A stretch of DNA of 37,665 nt from Desulfobacterales bacterium (GCA_027027005.1 JALVMN010000181.1:1-37665); one strand, 5' to 3'; counted from the stretch's first letter, positions 29,132-36,603 are shown. The notes: generated by a model not told the origin, from the letters alone. Made by a program: numbers and translations.

Positions 29132-29951
29132 GGGGATCTTTTAAGGCCTCCCTTACAATCTTTTCCATCAGGGACAGGGGCGGGTCTGTCTGGGTCCATA
29201 ACCTGAGCTGCTCAGCGGCCTGGTGGACAAACATGGATACACCGTCGATCACATGGCATCCTAAGTGCTCAGCAAGTTTGAGGAGCTTTGTTTTGGGGGG
29301 ATTGTATATGACATCCATCACAGTAATGTTCGGTTTGAGCAAGCATGGGGTAACAGGACATTGATCAGAATACGGGGACATTCCCAGCGGAGTTGTTTGC
29401 ACAATGAGATCTATATTATTAATGCTGCCCATCACTTCCCATGGCACAAACCCACAAGACAATTCTTGAGCCAGTGCCTTACCCCTTGAGGCGGTTCGGT
29501 TCGTAATGATAATGATTGCCCCCCTTTCTTTTAGGGGAAAAGCGATGCTCCTTGCCGCTCCCCCTGCACCCACCACAAGGGTGCGAATCCCTTTGAGGCA
29601 GAGTGCCTGCTCCAAGGCCTTCATCGCCCCTGTTGCATCAGTATTGAAGCCCATTAGGCGGCCCCCGCGGTTTAAAACCGTGTTCACGGCCCCGATCTTT
29701 GCCGCAGTGGGGTCCAACTCATCAAGGTATTGGATTATGCTAGTCTTATGTGGCATGGTGACACTCATCCCCCCTATGGAAAGTGCCCTCATGGAAGCGA
29801 TTACACCTGCAAGATCCGTGGTCTCAAAGGCAAGGTAGACGGCATTTATTCCCATATGCTCAAAGCAGGCATTGTGCACAGCAGGGCTTAAGGAATGCCC
29901 TACAGGATCTCCAATAAGGCAATAGAGTTTTGTATATTGGTCAATCTTCAT
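29079..29951 (-). CDS. aroE: Shikimate dehydrogenase (NADP)
   Basis: It reduces 3-dehydroshikimate to shikimate. S20 and S22 in GHSLSP, K69 in VTMPHKT, N90 in GAVNT and D105 in GFNTDATG make the substrate site. The cofactor site is GAGGAARS (128-135), with the NRTASRGK motif that selects NADPH. The 290 residues include a C-terminal tail that covers the aroA start. It begins 11 bp inside the end of aroD. Confidence 0.96.
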   Translation of the reverse strand: MKIDQYTKLYCLIGDPVGHSLSPAVHNACFEHMGINAVYLAFETTDLAGVIASMRALSIGGMSVTMPHKTSIIQYLDELDPTAAKIGAVNTVLNRGGRLMGFNTDATGAMKALEQALCLKGIRTLVVGAGGAARSIAFPLKERGAIIIITNRTASRGKALAQELSCGFVPWEVMGSINNIDLIVQTTPLGMSPYSDQCPVTPCLLKPNITVMDVIYNPPKTKLLKLAEHLGCHVIDGVSMFVHQAAEQLRLWTQTDPPLSLMEKIVREALKDPHGEESDQRGHDPGLQKP

Positions 29952-30651
29952 AACCCAGGAAGCTTAGAATCGCTTTCATCTCCCTCAGACTGATTTGGCC
30001 CGGGGCGGTCTCTCCGCCCTCACCATGACTCACAAAGCTCATGTGGCTCCCCAAAAGGTGTGAGAGTATTCGGCTTATCCTTCCCTTTGCTCCCATGCAG
30101 AAGGCCACAATCTGTGCTCCTCGTCTCTGGACCTCTGGAATGAGGGAGACCACAAGGAGGTTGTCTTCCCATGTCCTTGCGTATGGCACTATCTTGACAA
30201 TATCAGCCCCACAGGAATGTGCTCTCTCAAAAAGAGAATAGAGCTCTTTGTGCCCTGGGGTATAATTTAAAATGTGCACAGACACGATCGCCTTAGTCCT
30301 GCCTCTTGCCTCCATTATTCTTTGGCGTATATTTACTGGCAATGTGAGCTCAAGATCCACATAATCTGCACCCAGCTCAACAGCCTCCAAGAGATATTCC
30401 TCTATTTTTCTTGTCTCGTCGTGGCCTTTTCCTCCCTGCTCCGCTGATCTGTAAGTGACCAGCATGGGAACAGGGCTTGAGGCCAGTATTTCCTTGAGAT
30501 TCCACTCTTCCATAAAATCGAGCCTTATCTCAAAGATGTCAGCACTCTGCCCCAAGGACCTTATCTTTTGAACAGCCTCCCTTGTGTTTTGTGCTGCTAT
30601 TGAGATGCAAAACTTGGGCGATGGGCATTGGGATTGAGTGCTTTTATTCAT
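29941..30651 (-). CDS. aroD: 3-dehydroquinate dehydratase, type I
   Basis: This Schiff-base enzyme converts 3-dehydroquinate into 3-dehydroshikimate. The marks are EIRLDFME (41-48), VTYRSAEQGG, the catalytic H126 in SVH and the Schiff-base lysine K153 in VKIVPYA, followed by FCMGAKGRISR and the HGEGGETAPGQIS end. The 236 residues are usual for type I. The ATG overlaps the dehydroquinate synthase stop by four bases. Confidence 0.96.
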   Translation of the reverse strand: MNKSTQSQCPSPKFCISIAAQNTREAVQKIRSLGQSADIFEIRLDFMEEWNLKEILASSPVPMLVTYRSAEQGGKGHDETRKIEEYLLEAVELGADYVDLELTLPVNIRQRIMEARGRTKAIVSVHILNYTPGHKELYSLFERAHSCGADIVKIVPYARTWEDNLLVVSLIPEVQRRGAQIVAFCMGAKGRISRILSHLLGSHMSFVSHGEGGETAPGQISLREMKAILSFLGYED

Positions 30652-31640
30652 TTTTCAGTAATGGTCTCGTCAACCTTGTGCCCGAAGTGTCTACCAGCTT
30701 GATCCACATACCCAAGTACCTTGTCTCCAGGCCTAAGGGCAACTACGGAAATTGCCTCACCTTGGGCCCCCACAAGGCGAATAGTCTCGGCATTTTGAAC
30801 TATTATTCCAACAACCCCCTCAGGCCCTGCAGCCTTGATCAACAAGAGAGGCCTTCGTTCTATTTTCACTCTTCCAACCAACATCTCTGTGGCCTGTCCG
30901 TCAGAAGAAACCCCCAGCACGCGGTCGCCCGCCTCTATTTCTGAAAGATACTTGGTCTTTCCCCCGGGCAGCATTATGTATGCATGGACAGCCCCAGCAT
31001 TCACCCTAAACGGCCTTGGTGACACATATGGATTGACGAGGCTTTCGCTCTGTACGAGGAACAGGGCACTGCTGCTGTTACCCACCAAAAGGCCTTGGCC
31101 TTCCTCCATCAAGGTGCAGGTATCCACACATACCCTGTCTCCCATGATGGCGGGGGTAACGGACTCAATAGTGAATTCCACGAGCTTCACAGGATCATTG
31201 TGTGAAAGCAGACGGCCCACTATCTCCTTGACAATTTTGGGATCCTGATTTTCCACAACAACACCTGCCACACCCTTTTCAAGGATTTCAGAGGCCGTTC
31301 TGGCCTCTTGAGGGGTTTTAACCGGCACGAATATGTTGTTGGATTGTGCCACGAGGTTCTCCAAAGGAATGATGTTCCAGTCTGTGGTCTTTACAATAAC
31401 CTTTTTTGACTGTGCAAGTTGAACAATCTCTTGTTCGTCTTGGCTGGAGCTGACTTCCACTGTTGTCACATCCTCTTCCCATCTGATATCACCGTTTCGG
31501 GCAACAGTGGTGATGATGCCCAGCTCTCTTACCTCCTCCACCCTTTCCTCGGGCACCATTACAGCATGGGCACCTGCTTCAAGGGCTGTTGTGACAAGCT
31601 CCTTATCCCAAGGGTCTGCCTTTACCCAGATTTGCTTCAC
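30648..31640 (-). CDS. 3-dehydroquinate synthase II (archaeal type)
   Basis: The 330-residue protein belongs to the family of the Methanocaldococcus enzyme that turns 2-amino-3,7-dideoxy-D-threo-hept-6-ulosonate into 3-dehydroquinate by NAD-dependent oxidative deamination and cyclisation. The diagnostic block is GDRVCVDTC followed by LMEEGQGLLVGNSSSALFLV and RPFRVNAGAVHAY. It replaces the usual AroB; no aroB or DAHP synthase gene is in the window. The first-step enzyme is encoded at 33488-34336 in the same operon, as in Desulfovibrio. It overlaps tyrA and aroD by four bases each. Confidence 0.95.
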   Translation of the reverse strand: MKQIWVKADPWDKELVTTALEAGAHAVMVPEERVEEVRELGIITTVARNGDIRWEEDVTTVEVSSSQDEQEIVQLAQSKKVIVKTTDWNIIPLENLVAQSNNIFVPVKTPQEARTASEILEKGVAGVVVENQDPKIVKEIVGRLLSHNDPVKLVEFTIESVTPAIMGDRVCVDTCTLMEEGQGLLVGNSSSALFLVQSESLVNPYVSPRPFRVNAGAVHAYIMLPGGKTKYLSEIEAGDRVLGVSSDGQATEMLVGRVKIERRPLLLIKAAGPEGVVGIIVQNAETIRLVGAQGEAISVVALRPGDKVLGYVDQAGRHFGHKVDETITEK

Positions 31641-32431
31641 CTTATGACCTCCTCTTTGAAATATTTCTTAAGCGAAATGAACAGCTCCCGAAAGTCTTCA
31701 TCCTGCTTGGAAGAGATGATCTCTGAAATTTTTTTACAAGACTTTTCGTATAACTGGATATACTGCCTTGAAAAGGGGTTTTCCATGAGCAAAGGTCCAA
31801 AGAGCTCCGTAGTTTGGCCCAGGATGGATTCTATTCTCTTCAGGGTCTCCCTGAATGAATAGGTGGAAAGGGAAGATATCTCTTCATGGAGATGACCTGA
31901 CTCTGCAATAAAGTATGCAAGACTGAGCATGGAAAAATGATGCACCACTTGGATTACACCCATGATCTGGTCATGGAGCACCGCATCCACCAACACAGGC
32001 TTCAAGCCCGCTTTGGCGAGAAGATCAAGGATCCAGTCAAGCCCTTCCTGTCCCCTGCCGGGGCAGACCGCCACACTTAATCCCTCCTTTATATTTGACT
32101 TGGGTCCGAAAAGGGGATGGAGTCCTACCACCTGAGACCGGGAATGGCTGAGCATACTGGCCAGGGGGCTGGCCTTTAAAGATGTGAGATCCATCAGTAG
32201 TGCCTCTTCTCCAAGCAAAGGCCCTATTTGTTCTATAATGGGAAGAGTGGCTTTAATAGGGACCGAGAGGACCACTACATCACAGAGGGAGGCAATGTCT
32301 CTCGGACCCACTGGAGTGGTTCTGCCGCACCTGATCACTTCCAGGCCCAAGTCTTCAAAGAGGTCCCCAAACCAGGAACCCATCCCTCGAGTGCCGCCCA
32401 CAATTCCGATTCTGGGTCGCCCTAATCCCAT
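31637..32431 (-). CDS. tyrA: Prephenate dehydrogenase
   Basis: It converts prephenate to 4-hydroxyphenylpyruvate in tyrosine synthesis. A Rossmann motif GGTRGMGSWF (12-21) and the catalytic histidine H105 in GLHPLFGP are visible, with DLTSLKASP between them. The 264-residue length shows no fused chorismate mutase and no ACT domain, so direct feedback by tyrosine is not evident. It overlaps pheA by 10 bp and the dehydroquinate synthase gene by four. Confidence 0.93.
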   Translation of the reverse strand: MGLGRPRIGIVGGTRGMGSWFGDLFEDLGLEVIRCGRTTPVGPRDIASLCDVVVLSVPIKATLPIIEQIGPLLGEEALLMDLTSLKASPLASMLSHSRSQVVGLHPLFGPKSNIKEGLSVAVCPGRGQEGLDWILDLLAKAGLKPVLVDAVLHDQIMGVIQVVHHFSMLSLAYFIAESGHLHEEISSLSTYSFRETLKRIESILGQTTELFGPLLMENPFSRQYIQLYEKSCKKISEIISSKQDEDFRELFISLKKYFKEEVIR

Positions 32432-33528
32432 GACTCATCCCCCTTTGGATAAGACCCCAAGCTCTTGAAATAAGAACACTGCTTCTCCATCTCCTCCAGG
32501 GCCATTGCCAAATGGGTATCAGTCTCGTGCCCTTCCATATCCACAAAGAAGAGGTACTCCCACTTTCTGGTTTTTGCAGGCCTTGATTCAATGCGCGTCA
32601 TGTTTATTCCATGGGAGGCAAGGGGCCCCAGGGCCCTGTGGAGTGCGCCTGCGCGGTGGGGAAGAGAAAAGATGATGGAAGTCTTGTCCCTCCCGCTTGG
32701 CCCCATCTCCTCCCTTCCAATTGCCAAGAAGCGGGTCACATTGTCAGGGCGGTCTTCAATGTCTTGCTCAAGGATGTGAAGGCCGTAAAGATGTGCAGAC
32801 AGTCGGCTTCCAATGGCAGCTGCTCCTCTCTGCTCAGCAGCCTTTTTTGCCGCCTCGGATGTGCTCTGTGTCTCCACCAGAGTGGTATCAGGCATGTTCT
32901 CCCTGAGCCATTCCTTGCACTGGGAAATAGCCATAGGATGGGAATAAATATTATGTATGTCACCCTTGCTCTGTTCCTTGCACAGCAGGTGGTGCCTTAT
33001 CCTGAGGAAAACCTCTCCTTGGATTTTCAATTCGTATTGGTAGAAAAGGTCCAGGATGGCGGCCACAGACCCCTGATAGGAATTCTCCACAGGCACCACA
33101 CCCATATGGCAAGCTCCCTTTTCAACCAATGAAAACACGGCTTCAGGGCTCGAGGCAGCAAAGAGATCTGAGTGTTCACCCAGGAAGAGGGAGGCAGCCT
33201 CATGAGAAAAACTTCCTTTAGGGCCGAGAAATGCCACCTTTGGGATCACCTGAAGAGAACGGCCAGCTGAGATTATCTCTCTGAATATGCTTTTTACGAC
33301 CGCAGGGGACAAGGGAGTGCCAGCCTGCGAAACCAGCCGTTCCATGATCCTAGCTTCCCGGGCCAAGTCCAAGGTCTGGAGCCCCAAGGCCTTTTTGTAT
33401 TCACCTATTTTGTGGGCGATCTCTTGCCTGTTGGCCAGCAAGGAAAGGATCTGGTCGTCTATCTGGTCAATATCTGCCCTCAGTCTTTCAAGCAGCCCTT
33501 CTTTGTGAGAGCATGGCTCCTGAGACAT
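32422..33528 (-). CDS. pheA: Bifunctional chorismate mutase / prephenate dehydratase
   Basis: This P-protein makes prephenate from chorismate and then phenylpyruvate. An AroQ-type mutase spans about 10-92. The dehydratase spans about 97-275 ([26 protein letters not shown], and the TRF motif at 265-267). The ACT domain of about 283-355 has GALH (294-297) and ESRP (314-317), the phenylalanine-binding signatures. I start at the ATG at 33528 and not the TTG two codons earlier, since AGGG lies eight bases before it. The start lies 41 bp inside the end of the ADH synthase gene. Confidence 0.96.
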   Translation of the reverse strand: MSQEPCSHKEGLLERLRADIDQIDDQILSLLANRQEIAHKIGEYKKALGLQTLDLAREARIMERLVSQAGTPLSPAVVKSIFREIISAGRSLQVIPKVAFLGPKGSFSHEAASLFLGEHSDLFAASSPEAVFSLVEKGACHMGVVPVENSYQGSVAAILDLFYQYELKIQGEVFLRIRHHLLCKEQSKGDIHNIYSHPMAISQCKEWLRENMPDTTLVETQSTSEAAKKAAEQRGAAAIGSRLSAHLYGLHILEQDIEDRPDNVTRFLAIGREEMGPSGRDKTSIIFSLPHRAGALHRALGPLASHGINMTRIESRPAKTRKWEYLFFVDMEGHETDTHLAMALEEMEKQCSYFKSLGSYPKGDESWD

Positions 33529-34336
33529 TTTCAATCCCTTTTTCAGTCCTTAGATAATCCATTGCCTCCTTCACATCGGCCCCATGATGCACTATCATGG
33601 CAAGGGCTTTGACCATTCTGCGAGGATTAGGGTGCTGAAATACATTTCTGCCTATGGATGTCCCTGCTGCCCCTGCTTCCATGGCGCCCTTGACCATTTC
33701 AAGGACCGCACGGTCTGATTCCATCTTCGGACCTCCTGCAATTACCACCGGCACACTGCATCCTTCCACCACCTCTCTGAACGACTCTGGATCACCCGTG
33801 TATGAAACCTTCACTACGTCTGCACCCAGTTCAGCACCCAGCCGCGCTGCATGCTTGATGGCCTCAGGGTCATACTCATTCTTTATCTTTTCACCTCTCG
33901 GATAGATCATGGCAAGGAGCGGCATACCCCAGTAGTCAGCCCTTTCGGCTGTTCGGCCCAGGTCTGCAAGCATCTCTTTTTCCCTGCCGTTGCCAATATT
34001 GACGTGGACCGAGACACCATCGGCTCCAAGCCTTACTGCCTCTTCAACCGTACAGACAAGGGTCTTGGCATCGGGCTCAGGGGAAAGAGATGTGCTCCCA
34101 GAAAGATGCACGATCAGACCAAGATCAGGCCTGCTCTTTCTGTGTCCTTTTGCCACTATTCCCTTGTGCACAACCACTGCATTTGCCCCGCCGTCAGACA
34201 CCAAGGCCATGGCCTTTTTCATATCAGTGATCCCATAAATGGGGCCGGCACTGAGCCCATGGTCCATCGGGACAATTACCACCTTGCCAGTGTTCTTGTT
34301 TATAATCCTCTGAATCCTTATCTCTTTGCCTGCCAT
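33488..34336 (-). CDS. 2-amino-3,7-dideoxy-D-threo-hept-6-ulosonate (ADH) synthase
   Basis: This class I aldolase relative catalyses the first step of the archaeal-type pathway, joining aspartate semialdehyde with a deoxy-ketosugar phosphate. MDHG (24-27), Y146 in MIYPRGE and the Schiff-base lysine K176 in DVVKVSYTG fit the family (MJ0400). IAGGPKM and [12 protein letters not shown] bind phosphate. The ATG at 34336 follows GGGAGG with ideal spacing, so the ATG at 34378 is not used; the protein has 282 residues. Simple fructose-bisphosphate aldolase is the alternative, but the operon makes ADH synthase far more likely. A leader-peptide attenuator lies just upstream. Confidence 0.93.
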   Translation of the reverse strand: MAGKEIRIQRIINKNTGKVVIVPMDHGLSAGPIYGITDMKKAMALVSDGGANAVVVHKGIVAKGHRKSRPDLGLIVHLSGSTSLSPEPDAKTLVCTVEEAVRLGADGVSVHVNIGNGREKEMLADLGRTAERADYWGMPLLAMIYPRGEKIKNEYDPEAIKHAARLGAELGADVVKVSYTGDPESFREVVEGCSVPVVIAGGPKMESDRAVLEMVKGAMEAGAAGTSIGRNVFQHPNPRRMVKALAMIVHHGADVKEAMDYLRTEKGIENVSGAMLSQRRAA

Positions 34337-34407
34337 GGTGATCCTCCCTTTTGGTATTACTCCTGGATTCTCTCCCATTAATGAAAAAGGGGTTTACAGG
34401 CTTGAAC

Positions 34408-34451
34408 AAAAAAGGCCGCGAGCATTATGTGACTTTGCCCGTGGCCTTTTT
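34408..34451 (-). terminator. Attenuator terminator of the internal aro leader
   Basis: On the minus strand, GGCCACGGGC (34446-34437) pairs with GCTCGCGGCC (34423-34414) with one A-C mismatch and one G-U pair, flanked by A5 and T6. It lies between the leader peptide and the ADH synthase gene. It is the 3:4 stem of the predicted attenuator. Confidence 0.8.
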
Positions 34452-34480
34452 GGATACGATTACATCACAAGGCCATGGGC
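34437..34480 (-). promoter_or_regulatory. Antiterminator of the internal aro leader (segments 2 and 3)
   Basis: Segment 2, GCCCATGGCCTT (34480-34469), overlaps the end of the leader peptide gene. It can pair with segment 3, AAGGCCACGGGC (34448-34437), over 12 positions with a single A-C mismatch. Segment 3 is also the 5' arm of the terminator, so the two structures exclude each other. This is an inference from base pairing. Confidence 0.75.
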
Positions 34481-34530
34481 GGGGCCCTCCACCAAAAATA
34501 ATAAGCAGTCCTTGTTTCATGGGTTTCCAT
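34465..34530 (-). CDS. Internal aromatic leader peptide (Y-Y-F-W-W)
   Basis: A short frame between aroC and the ADH synthase gene encodes 21 residues. Codons 10-14 are TAT TAT TTT TGG TGG (34503-34489), a run of Tyr, Tyr, Phe, Trp, Trp. The ATG at 34530 has GGAG eight bases upstream. A longer version starts at 34548, two bases after the aroC stop, with AAGGTG before it, giving 27 residues including two more Phe. A stalled ribosome at the control codons would allow the antiterminator at 34437-34480 and prevent the terminator at 34408-34451. So shortage of any of the three aromatic amino acids should raise expression of the genes from ADH synthase to aroA. Confidence 0.88.
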   Translation of the reverse strand: METHETRTAYYFWWRAPPMAL

Positions 34531-34550
34531 AAAAAATACTCCAGCCATTT

Positions 34551-35639
34551 TCACCTTACCCGTTCAACAAACCTGCCGCCGGCGGCAGACAGGTTGGTCA
34601 TCTGCCGCAAGTAATGATCTGCAAGCACTATTTTCACCATTGCCTCTATGACGGCCAGTGCCCTGGGCAAGGGGCATATGTCATGCCTACCGGAAAGTCT
34701 TATCCTTGCGGGCCTCCCCTCCCTGTCTATGGTCTCCTGTTCCATCCTGATGGAAGGGATGGGCTTGAGCGCCACCCTTGCAATTATCCGGTCTCCGTTT
34801 GAGATGCCAGCAAGGATCCCCCCTGCATGATTGCTCTTGAACCCCTCAGGGGTAATAGGATCATTGTTTTCGGAGCCTTTGAGCCTGGCAGCACCGAATC
34901 CTGCCCCGATTTCCACACCCTTGACCGTGCCGATGGAAAAGATTGCCTTTGCAAGATCAGCATCCAACTTGTCAAACACAGGTTCACCAAGACCCGGGGG
35001 GCATCCTGTCACAATGACCTCTGCCACCCCGCCAACGGAGTCCCCACGGGCTGCTGCATCCTTAAGGACCTGTTGGATCCTGTTGGATGCTCGGGGGTCA
35101 GGGCAGTAAAAAGGACTCTGCTCCAGGGTGTCCCACTTGAATTGCATTGCCCGTACACCGCCGATCTCCAGGGTGTATGCCTTAACCTTTACGCCTATGG
35201 GGTCCAATATCTTGCCGGCCACCACCCCGGCAGCCACCCTTGCAGCGGTCTCCCGGGCCGAATACCTGCCCCCGCCCCTGAAGTCAACGTGCTGGTATTT
35301 TTTGAAAAAGGTATAGTCACCGTGACCGGGACGAAACAGCTTCCTCAAGATCTCATAGGCTCGGCTGTCGGTGTCTTGGTTGGCAATCATTAGCATGATG
35401 GGTGCTCCAGTGGTTAATCCTTCAAACACACCAGAAACTATCTCAACCTCATCCGTTTCTCTCCTAGAGGTGTCAGAGGAACGCTCCTTTGATCTTCGTC
35501 TTTCCATGGCCGCAACAAAATCGGCTGCACTGAGTTCAATGCCAGGAGGACAACCCTCCACCACTGCGCCCATGGCAGGACCATGTGATTCTCCAAAGGT
35601 GGTCACCCTGAAGGCCCGACCGATACAATTACCTCCCAT
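34551..35639 (-). CDS. aroC: Chorismate synthase
   Basis: It uses reduced FMN to convert EPSP to chorismate, the branch point to Trp, Phe and Tyr. The N-terminal RVTTFGESHG (11-20) and the RRRSKERSSDTSRRETDEVE stretch are conserved, as are FRPGHGDYTFFKKY, FRGGGRYSARETAARVAAG and NDPITPEG. The 362 residues end in a tail, SAAGGRFVERVR, that is encoded partly by a palindromic repeat (34571-34594). The start lies 11 bp inside the aroK end. Its stop is two bases from the long form of the internal leader peptide. Confidence 0.96.
   Translation of the reverse strand: MGGNCIGRAFRVTTFGESHGPAMGAVVEGCPPGIELSAADFVAAMERRRSKERSSDTSRRETDEVEIVSGVFEGLTTGAPIMLMIANQDTDSRAYEILRKLFRPGHGDYTFFKKYQHVDFRGGGRYSARETAARVAAGVVAGKILDPIGVKVKAYTLEIGGVRAMQFKWDTLEQSPFYCPDPRASNRIQQVLKDAAARGDSVGGVAEVIVTGCPPGLGEPVFDKLDADLAKAIFSIGTVKGVEIGAGFGAARLKGSENNDPITPEGFKSNHAGGILAGISNGDRIIARVALKPIPSIRMEQETIDREGRPARIRLSGRHDICPLPRALAVIEAMVKIVLADHYLRQMTNLSAAGGRFVERVR
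34571..34594. repeat. Palindromic repeat at the 3' end of aroC (copy B)
   Basis: A GC-rich palindrome with arms ACCTGCCGCC and GGCGGCAGACAGGT. Reverse-complemented, its arms CCTGTCTGCC and GGCAGG match the repeat inside birA (7398-7419). It encodes part of the AroC C-terminal tail, so it appears to have extended the gene in frame. Confidence 0.6.
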
Positions 35640-36174
35640 GGCTGAGTCCTTTTCTAGAGAAGGTATAAAATTCTTTTTCTATTGCCTCACATACCTGGTC
35701 AATGTGGCTTGTGGTGGTGTCAAGGACAAGGTCAGCAGCCATCTCATAGAGCGGTTCCCTTTCTTTGAGCACCTGTTCGATCTCGTCGACGGAGTTGTCG
35801 GCCAGAAGAGGCGGCCTTTTTTTCCCTGCTGCCTCATGGTAGGCCATTCTTTCCTTGATTATATTGGGGGAGGCCTTTAGCCACACGATAAATCCATTCT
35901 TTCTCAATCGTTCCATGTTCTGCTCCTTCAGGACCACGCCCCCGCCCGTGGCGATTATCAGATTCTCTTGCCCTGAGACCTTGGTTACAACTTCTTGTTC
36001 CATTGCCCTAAATCTTGGCCACCCGAGCCTGGTGACGATTTCCTGGATGCTCATCCCGGCTTGTCTTTCCACCAGTGAGTCGGTGTCCACAAACTCGAAG
36101 TTCAGCTTATTTGCCAGTGCCATACCCACCGAGCTCTTTCCGCTGCATCTATATCCTACGAGCACGATATTCAT
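35629..36174 (-). CDS. aroK: Shikimate kinase
   Basis: It phosphorylates shikimate with ATP. The P-loop GYRCSGKS (7-14), the DTDSLVE shikimate-binding aspartate (D32), the FRAMEQEVV region, the GGG motif (77-79) and RPPLL lid give a standard 181-residue enzyme. The reading frame is open back to 36444, but the extra 90 residues run through the leader hairpin and have no family similarity, so I start at 36174, the family N-terminus. It is the first gene of the aro operon, behind a leader-peptide attenuator. Confidence 0.95.
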   Translation of the reverse strand: MNIVLVGYRCSGKSSVGMALANKLNFEFVDTDSLVERQAGMSIQEIVTRLGWPRFRAMEQEVVTKVSGQENLIIATGGGVVLKEQNMERLRKNGFIVWLKASPNIIKERMAYHEAAGKKRPPLLADNSVDEIEQVLKEREPLYEMAADLVLDTTTSHIDQVCEAIEKEFYTFSRKGLSHGR

Positions 36175-36197
36175 TCTGTTGGACTTCTTCGTGAAAC

Positions 36198-36240
36198 AAA
36201 AAAGGCCGTGGGCTCTATCAGTCTGCCCACGGCCTTTTTT
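36198..36240 (-). terminator. Attenuator terminator of the aro operon leader
   Basis: On the minus strand, AAAAAAGGCCGTGGGC (36240-36225) pairs perfectly with GCCCACGGCCTTTTTT (36213-36198) around an 11-base loop. It ends 23 bases before aroK and is a textbook intrinsic terminator, so without antitermination little aroK message would be made. Confidence 0.92.
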
Positions 36241-36274
36241 GCTCCAAAAATTACAAATCAATCCATGGGCAGAC
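36221..36274 (-). promoter_or_regulatory. Antiterminator of the aro operon leader (segments 2 and 3)
   Basis: Segment 2, GTCTGCCCATGG (36274-36263), covers the last codons of the leader peptide. It pairs with segment 3, CCGTGGGCAGAC (36232-36221), over 12 consecutive positions with a single G-U pair. Segment 3 includes the 5' arm of the terminator, so the two folds compete. A ribosome that reaches the stop codon covers segment 2 and favours termination. Confidence 0.85.
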
Positions 36275-36335
36275 CTCCAGCACCCCAAAAATAGGAGAAG
36301 TAATGAGGATTCTGCCAGGATTGATTGAAGGACAT
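36258..36335 (-). CDS. Aromatic leader peptide of the aro operon (Y-F-S-Y-F-W)
   Basis: This 25-residue frame lies about 40 nt downstream of the predicted aro start point. Codons 12-17 are TAC TTC TCC TAT TTT TGG (36302-36285), two Tyr, two Phe and a Trp in six codons, with further Phe and Trp at codons 3 and 7. The ATG is preceded by GAGGG at a rather long spacing of about 11 bases. It ends just before the hairpin at 36198-36240. Stalling at the control codons should block termination. The peptide is predicted to work only as a sensor of charged tRNA(Tyr), tRNA(Phe) and tRNA(Trp). Composition, position and competing folds all agree. Confidence 0.9.
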   Translation of the reverse strand: MSFNQSWQNPHYFSYFWGAGGLPMD

Positions 36336-36378
36336 AAGTGTTTGACCCTCTTTCTGAAACTATATCAGTGAAGACTGA

Positions 36379-36407
36379 TTGATAGACCAGTAACATCCCT
36401 TTGTCAA
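36379..36407 (-). promoter_or_regulatory. Predicted aro operon promoter
   Basis: On the minus strand a perfect -35 box TTGACA (36407-36402), a 17-bp spacer and a -10 like box TATCAA (36384-36379) fit a sigma-70 promoter. Transcription would start near 36372, about 37 nt before the leader peptide. Confidence 0.75.
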
Positions 36408-36444
36408 GAAAAATTTTGCAGGTCCACAAAATTCTTCTTGACAA
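36401..36444. promoter_or_regulatory. Inverted repeat spanning both divergent -35 boxes
   Basis: TTGTCAAGAA (36401-36410) and TTCTTGACAA (36435-36444) are a perfect 10-bp inverted repeat with 24 bases between. Each arm contains the -35 box of one promoter, aro on the minus and trp on the plus strand. This may only reflect two similar promoters, or it may be a shared regulator site. Confidence 0.6.
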
Positions 36445-36468
36445 TTTTGATCTGGCCTTTCATCTTAT
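36438..36468 (+). promoter_or_regulatory. Predicted trp promoter
   Basis: A perfect -35 box TTGACA (36438-36443) is followed after 19 bases by TCTTAT (36463-36468), four of six matches to the -10 consensus. The spacing is long, so the exact -10 is uncertain. It lies 28 bp before the leader peptide ATG. Confidence 0.6.
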
Positions 36469-36495
36469 GCATTCAGATTCTTGTGGGAGATAGTT

Positions 36496-36567
36496 ATGAA
36501 GCATAAAATATCAAATTGCTGGTTGTGGTGGCGTGGCCTCGGAAGAGAGGTGATCCCACCACTGTGA
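36496..36567 (+). CDS. trpL: trp leader peptide
   Basis: A 23-residue frame with GGGAG upstream encodes, at codons 9-12 (36520-36531), TGG TTG TGG TGG, that is Trp-Leu-Trp-Trp. Three Trp codons among four is the hallmark of a Trp-sensing leader peptide. Segment 1, GTGGTGG (36525-36531), lies within these codons and pairs with CCACCAC (36556-36562) near the stop, forming the 1:2 stem. When charged tRNA(Trp) is scarce the ribosome would halt on segment 1 and free segment 2 for the antiterminator. The peptide probably has no other function. Confidence 0.95.
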   Translation: MKHKISNCWLWWRGLGREVIPPL

Positions 36568-36603
36568 TCTATTATAATTGTTAAGAAACCGTGGGGTCAC
36601 CTC
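36547..36603 (+). promoter_or_regulatory. trp antiterminator (segments 2 and 3)
   Basis: Segment 2, GAGGTGATCCCAC (36547-36559), pairs with segment 3, GTGGGGTCACCTC (36591-36603), over 13 consecutive positions with one G-U pair. Segment 3 is also the 5' arm of the first terminator, so only one of the two stems can form. Confidence 0.9.

Noticed and set aside
36186-36201. Second parS-like site
   Set aside because: Only one half, CGTGAAACA, matches; about 11 of 16 positions agree, so it is not a credible ParB site.
36175-36444. 90-residue N-terminal extension of the aroK reading frame
   Set aside because: It runs antisense to nothing known but straight through the leader hairpin and promoter, and has no shikimate kinase similarity. 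The leader peptide lies in this stretch in another frame.
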